NCBI RefSeq assembly: GCF_036669915.1
Contig: NC_089316.1
Location: 6,426,271-6,490,270, forward strand
Origin: Pocillopora verrucosa
Taxonomy: Eukaryota > Cnidaria > Anthozoa > Scleractinia > Pocilloporidae
Reading direction: 5' to 3'
Length of the DNA: 64,000 nt
In this document: piece by piece, positions 1 through 12,411 of the stretch
Position numbering within the stretch: the stretch's first letter is position 1
Layout of the letters: each line of letters starts with the position of its first letter
Made by a program: the position numbers and the translations under genes
The notes under the pieces: generated by a model
What the model saw: the letters and a program-made list of their open reading frames with translations, nothing else
Told to the model about the DNA's origin: nothing
The model's database searches: none

Positions 1-3000
1 GAAGAAGCTCGCGATTGTTCATTCAACCGGCCATGTCTGATTTGGAGTTACGTCGCTCACCCGCTTGGTACAAATTTCTATCTCCCCCCAGTCTTCCGCT
101 GCCATTAAGATCAAATATGGCGACCTTAATTTTCATTAAGAAAATACTGCGCATTCGTTGGCCAAAATTACGCCTGCTATGCAGGCTAACTGCTTACCAG
201 CAACCCAACTAATAAGTAGGAAACTGAGCGCAAACTTGCCTCGCGCACCCGCGTTTTTCTTTTTCTCACTGGCTCTTCTTAGTATTATTCCCTTTTTGAT
301 TGGCTGTTGCGATTGATTACGTTGTCATCTTTGTTGTTGGGTTGGGCTTTGCGTTTTCCCGCGCATATACCCGCTCCCGTGTCAACACTTTGAGCTCTCA
401 TTGCCTCTCCTCAATATTTTCTTTCTTCGGATTTGCAGTAAAGATTACGCGATCTTTTGCTTCAGCCTTTTAATGGAGTGTGTGCAGCCTTTGATTTGCG
501 TGGACGTCTGCAAGTAATATGTGCCTCCAATAAAGATATCTCACTTAGATATAAATTATTAGTTTATTTTTTCTCTTTGTTTCAGGGTTATAGTCATTGT
601 GTTATGGTTTCGTATTTATTGGAATCGATGGAGAACCTGTCTGATGTTAGTTCAAGTTTACGCAGGGTGCTGAAATGTGTGGCAGATTTGTTTGTTCTTT
701 GGGGTATCGCTGAAGACTCAGGAAGTTTTCTGGAGGTACCAAACGATTTTTAAGATTAAAAACTTCATAAGTAAGAGCGATAATGTTCTGAAGCTGGTAA
801 TAGAAATGATTTTAGCTCAGATGAAACGCCTAACTACCTCGACCTTCATGCCGAGTGATAAACAAACAAGAACAAACAAGCGAATAACAAAAGTTATGAT
901 GTATCCAGCTTTAAGTAGTGTAAAAGAGAAACCTGCATGAAAAATGAAAATGAAAGATTGGAAGCCATTTTTAATATCAGTTGTATGAAGTATCCGTTGC
1001 CTTCTTTTTTTTCGCCATTTCCTGTTAGGCTGGAGTTCTTAACTGCGCTCAAACTCAAACTATACGACAACAAGTTTATGATTTGATGGACAAGCTCAGG
1101 TGAGTTGACTAAGAATAAAAATCCCTAATTCTTAAAAGGGTAATTTAGAGTTAACAACTGCGGAGTTGATAACGTAAATTGGCCACCGTAAAGAGTTTGA
1201 AAGCTGACGTTACGAGCGTTAGCCCTTTCGTCTTTCGCTCTGACGAAGGGCTCGAAAGTTCTGATATTCAAGGTTCTGATATTTAGCAGTTCTGGAAAGC
1301 TGGGTTTTTTTTATTTTTTTCAACTTTGTGAAGTGTTTGCTGTCAAGATCGAGTTTTGATAGTAATGAAATTCGAATACTAGAATCTTAAGGAAACGGAA
1401 TATAATACACTTGTCCTTTAGCAGTTCTATTGGTGAAATTTAGAAGTTTAGATATGGCTTAAGCCCCACATTTTCGAGAGTAGGGCCTGGGCCTTATATT
1501 CGACATTTTTGAACGCGAGTTAAGAAAATTGGGTCGAGTACACAAGGCCGAGGTCAGGACGGAATGGTCCTAGGAGAACTAAGGCCTTGATAATTATCTC
1601 AGTCATCGTTGTGAAACCGAATCCAAATCTATTTTAGCCCGCGCGCCCGCTTGCTTGGTTGTTCAGACTGTTTTGTCTTTTTGTTTTCGGTTTCAGGTTT
1701 TTTTTTAATGCCCCCCAAAGTAATAATGGTAATATAAGTTTTGTTCATAGGCATAATTATGGTTTGGGCTGTTCTAAGAGTCAGTTCAACCCCCTCCTAG
1801 CGGGGTTAAAATGGCTAAAATGACTGTGAGTTGGGGTCAAAACATCTTTATCCCCAAGAACATAAGCGCTGTTATTTTATGATATCGTGAACTGGTTTGA
1901 AAAACAGCAACTTGCTTGAGTTAACCCGATTTTCTTGTTTCTGTATTTCCCATCGTAAAGACCTGAAGCAGTGGCTCTGGTTGACGCCTTTGATCATTCA
2001 GATTACGTACTTAACTCTCCATTGGGACGTTTCGATGGCAACGTATATGAGGACCTTTTCAGATGGGCGCAAAGATCGGAGTTAAATGATGAACAGGTAC
2101 AGTTTATTAATTTTTGATGGATAAAGAAATGTGCAATCGAGTTTCGATACTAATCTGGGATCGCTATGCATTTGCTTTACTTTGCTTTGTGAGTGGTGCC
2201 GAAAACTCGGGTAATCCTCTCAGCCAATCAGATTCAACACTAAATGCAACCGCGTCCTGCTCACTCGTGTTTTCCCGCGCTTCAATAAATTTGCCTTAAA
2301 AAAAACTAATAAATTTGCTTTCTTTTTGGTTAATTGTGAAATTTTCTTATCCTCTGATTGGTTATCGTGATCACTTTGGTTTTTTTTTTAAACATTCATT
2401 CATAGAGGGCTCTATCATGCGGAAATATCGGTAAGAGGTATAAAAAATTTAAGGCATTACGACAAAACCGGCTCAAAGCAAGAGTTACCAAGGTTTTTGT
2501 ATTGTATCTGGGCTTGGGTTTTCCAAATCCTATGAACACCACTATAGGGTTGCCTGTGGGTCATAAAACCATTCGTTACCGTGCCAACTAAACCTGTTTT
2601 ATGATGTTTTTGTTTATTGAAGGACTTTGTTTTCATTTCAGGTGCAACCAGGCTACTACAAATACCTGCGGCCACTAATGCAAAACAACAAATCTAAACT
2701 ATAATAATATTTTAATTACGATATAGATCAACTTGAACGTGTCATTTTGGCGTGCTTAATTCGGTCTGTAATCATACGTTGAGTGATTAACAACATCAGT
2801 CGACCAAATAGCGGGAGCCCGATTTGTTTTTTAGGAGTCTTGAGATTCTCTTCCTCGAAGTCAATAACAATCTGGAAAAGTAACCCCTAACAAAATCGTT
2901 CGCGTACTTCACTTTTAAAAGGCATTTGAAGCTGTAGGTTTGATCGTGTCGTCCAATCGTCGGGGTGAGGGTACTCCTGAGAAGGGGGTAAGTTTATAAA

Positions 3001-4350
3001 GAACCTGTTGAGCTGCATCGGTGGGAGAGTATAACAGGATAATTCGCGAATTCGCTCCGACGAAGGGTTAACGCTCGAAACGTCAGCTTTAAAACTCTCT
3101 ACGGTGGCCAATGTACGTTGTCAACTCAGTTGATAATACCAAAATTGTCTTGAGAAAGACTGCTGTCGGTAATAGTGACTGATATTTCAACAACCTGAGT
3201 AGAAGTCATCATCAGGAACAACTGAATAGTTGTTGTCAGTGTAATAAGTTCAGTTCATGTGAACTACTGGTTAGTTCAGCCGTGATGGTAATGGCTCAGT
3301 TGGTGTAATTTTGTTGTGATTGGTCAGTTTCAATCCTTGGGTAATGTTACATCGTTCTGTTGGGTTTGTTTGTGGTGTATCGTAAACGTGCAGATTATTT
3401 TTCATCTTGAAAAATAAAATGCTTAAAATATAATTTGGTTCTATTTTTGCATAGTATTCCTGTCAAACATTGTTACTGACGAAGGATTCAGTAACCAAAG
3501 AACGACAGCAATTAATAAAAGCAAGATTTTACAGATTGACTTCGTCAGGTTTCGTAGTTGTTGAAAGTAGAATATACAAAACAAAATTACGCACCCATAT
3601 ACGTGAAAAATAGCCTTTTTGACACATTTTATTATAATATGATTTCACGCCTTCATGTTAAGGTGACAACGTTATTGATGTGGGGCCTCCCCCTCAAAAC
3701 TAAACAAATGAATAATCATTCAAGTTACAACTTAAGCTTATTATAAGTACTACTATTGTAGTTAAAATAGTAAAACACAGGGTGCCATTAAGGATTAAAT
3801 GTTCCTTTCAGCACTTTAAACAATTTAAACAACACAGTATCACATCTATATCATCATTTCCTGATAAAAAGCAAGGCAAATCCGGCACATTATTGCTTCC
3901 TATATCTTAACGAACATCAAAGCTAAAATATACCTTACGAATTAACAAAGAGATTTCATGCTGCCATATCTCTGTTTAGTAAGAGATAATAGATGATGTC
4001 ATAATGTAGTAAGATCCAAAAAGTGGCAAACGAGGCACAGCCACATTGTGACGTCATCTGTCTACCCGTATTTGCTATATATAATGAAAAAGCAAAAAAT
4101 TGCTAATGGTCACATCATCTATGTCTGTCCTCTAAAAGATTATAAGAATGAGCCAATCAAAATAAATGCTGCAGTAATTCAGCTTATTATGTAAACATAC
4201 CGGTTCTGGAGACACAGCTTTACCTCAATTGGGAAAGAGACGGGGGTGGGTGGGTGGGTGGGGGACAGAATCTCTTGATTTTTACCGGGCTTCAATATCT
4301 GTGACTTCTCTTATCCTTTGTCCTCTCCAACCACTCCTCTCCCATGGTTC
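1..4350. repeat. Left copy of ACOX 3'-half segmental duplication
   Basis: This whole stretch aligns with the interval starting near 13845: intron 12, exons 13-16 and the ACOX 3' flank. Differences are substitutions plus small indels, including one 'gatatggcgtaa' unit here against three at about 15247-15285 in the other copy. The alignment continues past the gene into the start of MS4A 3' flank (4200-4350, matching 33490-33640), then stops abruptly where 28S rRNA sequence begins. The part after 2704 holds no gene. It contains dispersed-repeat sequence (about 2950-3120 with a GACGAAGGG / CGAAACGTCAGCTTT signature), and the CRE-like inverted repeat at 3991-4059. Confidence 0.85.
586..2704 (+). 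CDS. ACOX1: Peroxisomal acyl-CoA oxidase 1-like, copy 1 (3' exons only)
   Basis: These are the last four coding exons of an acyl-CoA oxidase; the rest lies left of the window. Exons: 586-735, 1029-1099, 1961-2096 and 2642-2704, all with AG/GT borders and phases 0, 2, 0 that join in frame. They encode the C-terminal alpha-helical domain of the enzyme, which catalyses the first, H2O2-producing step of peroxisomal beta-oxidation. Recognisable pieces are [38 protein letters not shown] and [13 protein letters not shown]. The protein ends in NNKSKL, a PTS1 peroxisome import signal. The last three exons match copy 2 at 14863-16492 at protein level. Exon 586-735 differs at three residues (E/D, D/G, A/V relative to copy 2). 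Introns are also nearly identical, so the duplication is recent. Both copies keep open frames. Confidence 0.9.
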
Positions 4351-4983
4351 TGGCGCGAGCCGGGTGAAACGGCCCCCGGTGCAGATCTTGGTGGTAATAG
4401 CTAGCAAAATATTCAAATGAGAACTTTGAAGACCGAAGTGGAGAAAGATTCTATATGAACAGCAGTGGACATGGGTTAGTCGATCCTAAGAGATAGGGTA
4501 ATTCCGTGTCAAAGCGCCCGATGCTCGGGCCGCCTATCGAAAGGGAATCGGGTTTAACATTCCTGAACCGAAACGCGGTTATTGCCACTCGTTGGTAGGC
4601 GCGGCAACGCAACCGAACCCGGAGACGCCGGTGGGGGCCCCGGAAAGAGTTCTCTTTTCTTTTTAACAGACTTTCACCCTGAAACCTCGCGTCGGAGCCG
4701 ATCTGCGTCCGAGACAGAGTAAGGTTGGGAGTTCGGCTGGGGCGGCACATCTGTCAAATGATAACACAGGTGTCCTAAGGCGAGCTCAGCGAGAACAGAA
4801 ATCTCGCGTAGAACAAAAGGGTGAAAGCTCGCTTGATTTTGATTTTCAGTAGGAATACAAACCGCGAAAGAGTGACCTATCGATCCTTTAGTCTTTAGGA
4901 GTTTTAAGTTGGGGGTGTCAGAAAAGTTACCACTGGGATAACTGGCTTGTGGCAGCCAAGCGTTCATAGCGACATTGCGTTTA

Positions 4984-5014
<31 letters not shown>

Positions 5015-5086
5015 CGAGGCAGATTTCGCCAAGTGATGGATTGTTCACCCACCAATAGGGAGTGGGAGCTGGGTTTAGACCGTCGT
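4351..5086 (+). rRNA. Rearranged 28S rRNA fragment (non-functional)
   Basis: Large-subunit rRNA sequence in sense orientation, beginning abruptly inside MS4A-derived flank. Hallmarks are 'cagatcttggtggtaatagc', 'caaatgagaactttgaagac', 'gataactggcttgtggcagc', 'ccttcgatgtcggctcttcc' and 'gggtttagaccgtcgt'. Near 4682 the text jumps from 'tttcaccctgaaa' to the domain preceding 'gttcggctggggcggcac'. Several hundred bases that lie between them in an intact 28S gene are missing, including the region where R1/R2 elements insert. No 18S, 5.8S or ITS is present. It is a dispersed rDNA pseudogene, not a functional rRNA locus. Confidence 0.9.
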
Positions 5087-5728
5087 ATATATATATACCG
5101 GTATATATATTTTTTTTCTCGAATGTTCAACTTCTTGAAATAAAATGTTTTCGGAAATGGTTTATAGGTTTATATATATATATATCTATATAACTGCAGA
5201 CAGTACTGTTTCGGCCTTCTGGGCCTCATCAGTGCAGTGCTGATGCCAGGATGGGGGTAAGACCATATAGCCACCCCAAGTGATCTCACATATGTGGGAT
5301 CATCTAAGCCATGCCAGAGTGCTCAAACTAGAAAAACTAGTGAGCATGCATAATGCTAGCAGCAATGACTCATCCTAGTAGAGTGCTCAATTTGGACATG
5401 AAAGCAAAGCTTTGTATGCCAAAGAGCTATATAACTATATATATCTATATATATCTTTATATATATATATATATATATCTATATATATATATATATATAT
5501 ATCTATATACATATATATGTATATGTATTTTCGAATGTTCAACTTCTTGAAAGAAAGAGAGAAGCAACAGCAACAACCTGCACATTTTAAGGATGACCGA
5601 GGGAGACTAGACCGAAAATTATGGTCAGCCACTTAGCAGCGAAGTCACGTCATCCCTGGTATGAGTTGCGTAATGTTTACCTCATAAAACCATTGATCTC
5701 TGGTGGAATCTATTTGGTCTGTATCAAA
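5087..5728. repeat. TA-rich microsatellites and 5' flank of ACOX copy 2
   Basis: (TA)n tracts lie at about 5087-5110, 5173-5195 and 5430-5525. A direct repeat of about 20 bp ('cgaatgttcaacttcttgaa') occurs at 5120-5139 and again at 5532-5551, bracketing about 400 bp that may be an inserted element. A short palindrome-rich piece at 5200-5260 contains the gtgcagtgctgatgc motif. ORFs read through the TA tracts are low-complexity artefacts. Bases 5555-5728 are probably 5' UTR or promoter of ACOX copy 2, but I see no clear core promoter element. Confidence 0.55.
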
Positions 5729-8700
5729 ATGAAGCCATCGTCAGGTAAAATAAATCCCGATTTAGCCCGTGAACGAGGAAAGGCATCCTTTGACACAAGG
5801 GAACTAACTTACTTGCTTTATGGAGGCCGAGAGAGAACAGAGCGTAAGAAATTCTTAGGTGAGAATATCGATTGGTGGTTATAGCTATGAGGTTGGCATT
5901 AGCGTTAGATGGCATTTGGATAAATAATTTCTGATAATTGCTTTAATCAGGTAATTGGGGAGAACGTGGCAAACGCATCAGCATCGAACGCGATCAAATG
6001 CGAAATGGAGTGTTCGCATTGAAATCGACACTCCATGCAGTTCGAGAAATGTCACGCAAACCGAGACCCTTGCAAAGTGGACCTTAAACCTGACACACTT
6101 GAGTGACACATAACCTGCTGTCTATGTGATATTTAGACTATGAGCTCGAGATTTCTATTGCTTGACAACTGTGATGAGGGTGAAGCCCAAATTGACCATC
6201 ACGCATAGAAATCTAGAGCAAGTAGTCCTATTGTTTTTGTGTAAAACCTCAAGATCATGGTTTTTATTTTTTATATATATATATTTTTTTTTCAAGTGCA
6301 CACTTTTTGCTACTCTGTTTACTCTGCTTACCTGTCACAGAATAGATAGTGAGTACTTCAGCCAATCAGATTACAGCCCTTGTGATGGAACAGTGGTAGA
6401 CTAAGCTTGTCAAATTACTCTGCTTGTACATTCAACTTTTTCTGTTTTTTTTTCGGGTGAAGGCTCACATTTTTCTGCTATGTAATTGGTCTTTGGATAT
6501 TAACTGGTTTGAGGTTAAAGTTGTGAATCAGCAGTCATGGCTTAAGGGTTTTCAGCAGGTATAGATACAGTTACATGTATGAGAGGATGCATTGCCAAGC
6601 AATTACTGTGCTATCTGACTCTGGATCGCAAGGTCTGGGTTTAGGGTGGAGAGGGTCATTTTTTCATGTTCATGGGCTAGACATGTAACTGTTTTAGAGT
6701 CTCTCTCTACCCAGTGGTACATATAAGGACCACGTGTCTGACAGGAGAAAGGTAGAGGCAGGGTGATTGAAGGGAGGAGATGGGGGGAGGTTAGGATCAA
6801 CTGTGATGCAGTACTACATAGCTACTTTGAGGGAGTAGCACTGTAGTATTGTACCTTATTCAACTTGTAAACTGAAAGTGAGATTAGATTTGGCAAGATA
6901 TATGTGTTGACTTTTCAGTTGAATTTACCTTTTCATGGATGCATTTAATACTTATAGTGGACTTATCGCATTAAAATGGTAGTAGGAACTGCCAGAGGGA
7001 CTTTCCTCCCCTGTTTAATGACCCTGGGACATGTTTGAACCCTGATACAAGAAGACATCAACATAGGGGGGCAACCCATGCTGGGGTGGGGTCCTGGGGT
7101 GCCTGTTAAACCCCCCTCCCCCACACACGTTTGTAAGCAAACAACCTACAATATTCAGGTGACAAAAACTGGTGAAAACCCTCTATTTGACACATTGTGA
7201 CCCCCTTCCTATGAAAAATCATGTCAATGCCCCTGATGTAACCAATTGTCTGCCCTGCATGTTCAATATTTATGATAAAATCTGTTTTTAGTTAGCTTTT
7301 AATTAAAGGTTTTTGTTATAAAATATTTCTTCTTTTTCCTTTTATTCAATTGAAGAGTCATTGGTAGAGAAGGATCCTGTGTTTAGCAAAGAAGATGATT
7401 ACATCCTGGATCGCAGACGTGCTTATGAGAGAGGTTTACAGAAAGGATTAAGAATTGTAGAGCTAGTGAAAGAACATCAGATAACTGATCCTAACGAACA
7501 AAGCATTTTAGGAAGGTATAGATAGTGCATTTTAAACAAAGGAGAAAGTATGACATGACCATTACTGGTTTATAAAAAGCATGAACACTACTGATAAATG
7601 CTGTGGGCCACAATCACTTGATTTCTGCCGCTAACTGATGAGTACAGTCATTGTTTATGCCTAAGTGTGGGGTCCTTCTCAGTCAGCAACAGACTTAATG
7701 AGCATAATTGCAGGGGTAAACAGCAATTGTAAGTATCTTTTGGGCAAGCTAAGATTAAAGAACTCTCAGCTGACTATGATTACAACCTACTTGTTTTTAG
7801 CCAAGTCAATGCTTCAGTAACAGATGGGATAAAATTCAGCTACTCCTTATTAATAGGGTAGTCACCAATTTTAGAACTTTCTGACATGACTGTTTAAAAG
7901 GGATCATGGAGAAGTACTATGTTTCTGATAAGATTTCAATTCCACATGCACATGTAACTGAAAACTTGTGTAATTGTAATACAAAATATAAATCTGGTAA
8001 ATCATGATGGGATATATATACAAAATTACAGGCTATCAACTCTTTCTCTAGGAGCACACAAACCCACCTGCCACACACCTTGCATAAAGGGATGTTCATT
8101 CCTACCATAAAGGTACCTCAAATTGTTCATATTTGTTGAAAAAAGCACAAACTGACTCCAAAAAAAAATTGATACCCTTCTGAATTAGTTCATAATTCTG
8201 AAACACTCTTAAACATCTCACTTTCAGAAATTTATTTTAGTCAGAAATAGATAATAATGAAAAAGGCTGACAGCTATGAAACGCAAATGTTTCATTATGT
8301 TGCAAATGGAATGACACAACGTTCTTTCTGATAGACCTTATAATTTATCTCAAATATTTTTGTAGAGCATACCTGTAATAAGAGGTACAGCAGAGTAAGC
8401 TAAGGACTGAAAGCTAGGGGGTTGGGACAGCATGTCCTCATTCTCTGTGGAACCTGCCTCATGCTTCTTTTGTTAGTTGCTGAAAATTACAGTTATGAAC
8501 AGACTGATTATATGTACATTCTTTACTGTGAATATATGAAAATCATTATGTGAACTGCAGATTAAGAAATGAATATGAAAGCAATCTTTGCGGTAGTGAA
8601 TGCTACTTAAGCAGAAATGAAGATAAGGCCTGAAAAAATTCAGTCCTGTACAAGATTTGAACATTATTCATCACTTCACGGGTTTATTACGAAGCAAAAA

Positions 8701-11700
8701 TATGACCAGCTCCCAGTTGGCTTGTTATGTTGTTACTTCAGTTGGAAGAGTACTACACTGGTATCACATAGGTGATGGGTTCAAATCCTATACCTGAATT
8801 TTTTCAGGCATTATTTCCACTTCTGCTTAAGCAGTGTTCATTACTGCAAGAAGGCTTTTATATAAATGTACTTTCTTTCTTCTGTCAATTAAGGGACAAG
8901 GAAGTGAAGAACAAAAAGCAAAATGGCTGCCTCTTGCAGAGTCCTTTCAGATAATAGGAACATATGCCCAGACTGAAATTGGCCATGGTGAGTATGAAGG
9001 TCTATGAACAAATTCTCCTTGTCAGCATCCTATGAAATGTATAGAGAACAATATGGAGAATATACATACTGACGTTAGGGTGGAAAAGGTTAGGTATTTG
9101 GCATTTAGTAATTTGATGAATTATCTTGTGCATAAATTATATTTTCAGGAACTTTTGTGCGTGGCCTGGAGACAATAGCAACATACGATAAGACCACACA
9201 GGAGTTTATTATTCACTCGCCGACTCATTCAGCGTGTAAATGGTGGCCTGGAAATCGTATGTTCGAAATTATATTATATATGGATGCATTTTAAAGATTT
9301 GGTTAGAAAAGATACTTAAGTACCAGGTGATGAGGAGGAGTTGTGGGCGAAAAGGGATTGGGACAAGAGAGGGTGTTTCTCTACCTAGACGGCTGTTTTC
9401 GTTCAATCGCTAAATCTTGAATGACCTTATGTAAAAAAAAAAAAAATTAAAAAAAAAAAGAAAGAAAGGGAATTTGCCCCTGTAGATTCATCATTGTGGT
9501 TAAATTTGTTGCTTGAACTTTTGAACTATTGATTTAAATGTTAGTTTTGTGTTTGCTTTTTTCCCTCATGGTTGAGAGTAACTTACTTTTGTAGATTTAT
9601 GAGTGCAAATAAATTTATCGCCTAAACTCTGTCCTTTCTTAATGTTATGCTACAGTGCTTCCATTTTGAAATGTTGATTGAAAATGTTTTCTAGTGGGAA
9701 AAACTTCTAATTTTGCGACTGTGCCCGCAAGGCTGATTGTTGATGGAACTGATCATGGAATTCAGATGTTTCTAGTTCAGTTACGAGATCTAGAGACTCA
9801 TCAACCTTTGCCAGGTAAGGGATCTCTGCAAGAGAGAAAGCAAAAGAAAAAAAAGAAAAATGCAGACACTCACGTCCACTCCACAGGCCCCCCAATTCAT
9901 GGCGAAACGAACCTGAAGAGGACTTTTCCTTTTCAATAGTGTTGTAGCATAGAGATACACGTATGAGATGTAAACGCGAGCGCAAACGCAAGAAGACAAG
10001 AATGGGTATAGTTCTTTTTTCATTTCTTGCTTACACGACTGTGCCTGCGTTTGTGTGTACGTCCGCGCAGCAAATACGTGTATTTCCTTCAAGTTGCGTT
10101 TGTATTTGAACTGTATTTGCTTCGTAATGTTACCATGTTCCAACCAACAGCGTAGCTCCATTTTTACACAGATAAAACACCCACAACTCACAATTTTATC
10201 TATTCGCTCAGACGAAGGGCTAAGGCTCGGAACGCCAGCTTTAGAAACTGTTTACCATGGTCAATTCACTTAAAACACCTACAGAAACTTACCCCCTTTC
10301 AACAACCACTACAATCTGTTTGGCGCACTGTGATTTATCATGTAAGACCTTTTATTCTTCAAAAATATTCAGGTATCACGATAGGAGACATTGGAGCCAA
10401 GTTTTCTATGATGTACAACGGGAGTGACAATGGATATCTAATGTTTGACCATGTCCGTATTCCACTAGACCAGATGCTAATGGGTCTTTCAAAGGTAGTA
10501 TGAAATGGGTTGTTGTGCTCGTATATATAACTTGGCGTTAGTGCTGGCTTTTATGGCACAATGATAAGCGGTTGGACACTGAAAGGGGTGTAAACCTCAA
10601 TGTAGTTGCTTAAGTTTTTCTAATTAAAGACAAGTAATATTCAGAGTGCTCAAAATCCAACTTTCTCTCATCACAGTTTAACGTATTTTTTACTCGTGCT
10701 TAACGGTGGAATAACATAACAAATATCGCGAGTCGCTACTCGTGCGTTGTCAACCTTCCCAGGCTGGTCTGATACCAATCAAAAAACGAATTAAACCATA
10801 TAAATTAATGACGGAAAAACTCAAAACCCCTAAATGGTTTATCGCAATAAAACGTGACCTGAAATTCCTTGCTGTGATAACATTCTGTCTTCGCTCTGAG
10901 AAAAGCGTACATAACTTTCTATTAATCCCTCAGCCTGGCACTTTTCTTTTTTTTTTCCAGCTATTTTGCATTTTCCCCTACATCTATTTAAATTGATTTT
11001 GATAGGCTTCATATATTGATTTTACTCTCAATAACCAACAGTTGTCCCCTGACGGAACCTTCACAAAACCAGCCAACTCCAAACTGTTGTACGGTACCAT
11101 GAGTTTGACGCGGGCAGGCATTGTTGGCGACTCCTTCTGGGATTTATCAAAAGCGATCACTATCGCCATTCGTTACAGTGCTGTGCGTCGCCAGGGTCAG
11201 CTGAAACAAGGGTATGGAATATAAGTATATTGCTTTTAGAAACCATATTCATTCCTGTCATCCACCTGTCGACACCCAAGAGTGACTAGCATGATATTTT
11301 CTCGTTTCATTACTACCCCTGAATTAAACGTTGAGGTGACTCCTCAGAAAAAAAAAGTTATCGAACAATTTTTTTTTAACTTTCCTTAAATATATATAAT
11401 AAAAAGGATAGGTCACTGTGCTTGTTTAGGAGATACAATGGACTAGAATCGCCCCATTTATGTCTGTATTGGCACTATTCGCGCGCGTCATGTCACCAGT
11501 TCATGGTACATTTGCTGCAGCTGGAAGCAAGTGTTTTTAAGGTAACACTTGGAAAAAACTTGATAGAAAGAAAGCCTCGAGCGTTTGAAATCGCGTAAAT
11601 TCAAACGATATCGACTCAAAACGTTCCTCGAGTCGTTCCTTTCATGGTCGTTATTCGCATCCTCGAGTAACGGGCTTCGTGCACGCTTTTAGTTTATCTT

Positions 11701-12372
11701 TTTTCCCTTCGAATAATTTTTTTTAATTCCCTGAACTCAAAGGGGACAAATTGACTCTTAGATGCGCTGACTTGGGCGTTAATGAGGACTCAGTTTGTTT
11801 TTCGTTTGTTTGTTTGTTTGTTTGATTTGTTTTAACATGACGTTTTAAATTGTTTGTTGGTTTGTGTGCGTCAGGTTTTTGTTTGTTTGTTTGTTTGCCT
11901 TTCGTTTGTCATTATACGCGTTACGAGAAGGTTTGGTTGAATTAACCGTTGGTGAAACACTCGGAAACGTATATTTAGTGATTTACCCACAAGTTGTCTT
12001 TGATCTTACAACAGGGAACCCGAGACCCAGATTATCGATTACAAGACACAACAGTACAAACTGTTACCCGGGCTGGCCATGGCCTATGCCTCAAAGTTTG
12101 CGTTTGATCATGTGTGGAGATCGTTTCAGGAACGTCAAAAGAAAATTGCAGCTGGTGACTTGTCCATATTACCAGAGGTAAAGTAAAACCTTTTCGTGTT
12201 CCCAGTCTGAAAATGGTCTATGGTATATGAGTTGAGATACTATGGGTTGTTAACCAGTCAAAATTCAATGTAATATACTATCGCCAGCCCTTTTAAATAG
12301 AGGATGTCGTGTGGCAGCCATTGTAATACGAATTTTATCCTAAGTGAGAGATATTATCGACACGTAGATTTT

Positions 12373-12411
<39 letters not shown>

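Noticed and set aside
4451-5048. ORFs of 99-124 codons on the - strand
   Set aside because: Antisense to the 28S rRNA fragment.
5353-5636. Ile/Tyr repeat ORFs on both strands
   Set aside because: Translation of (TA)n microsatellite.
7516-8893. Apparent missing ACOX exon replaced by SINEs in copy 2
   Set aside because: A 61-nt exon at 8052-8112 (acceptor 'ctctag', donor 'gtacct') supplies the [13 protein letters not shown] segment and restores the phase, so the gene is intact.
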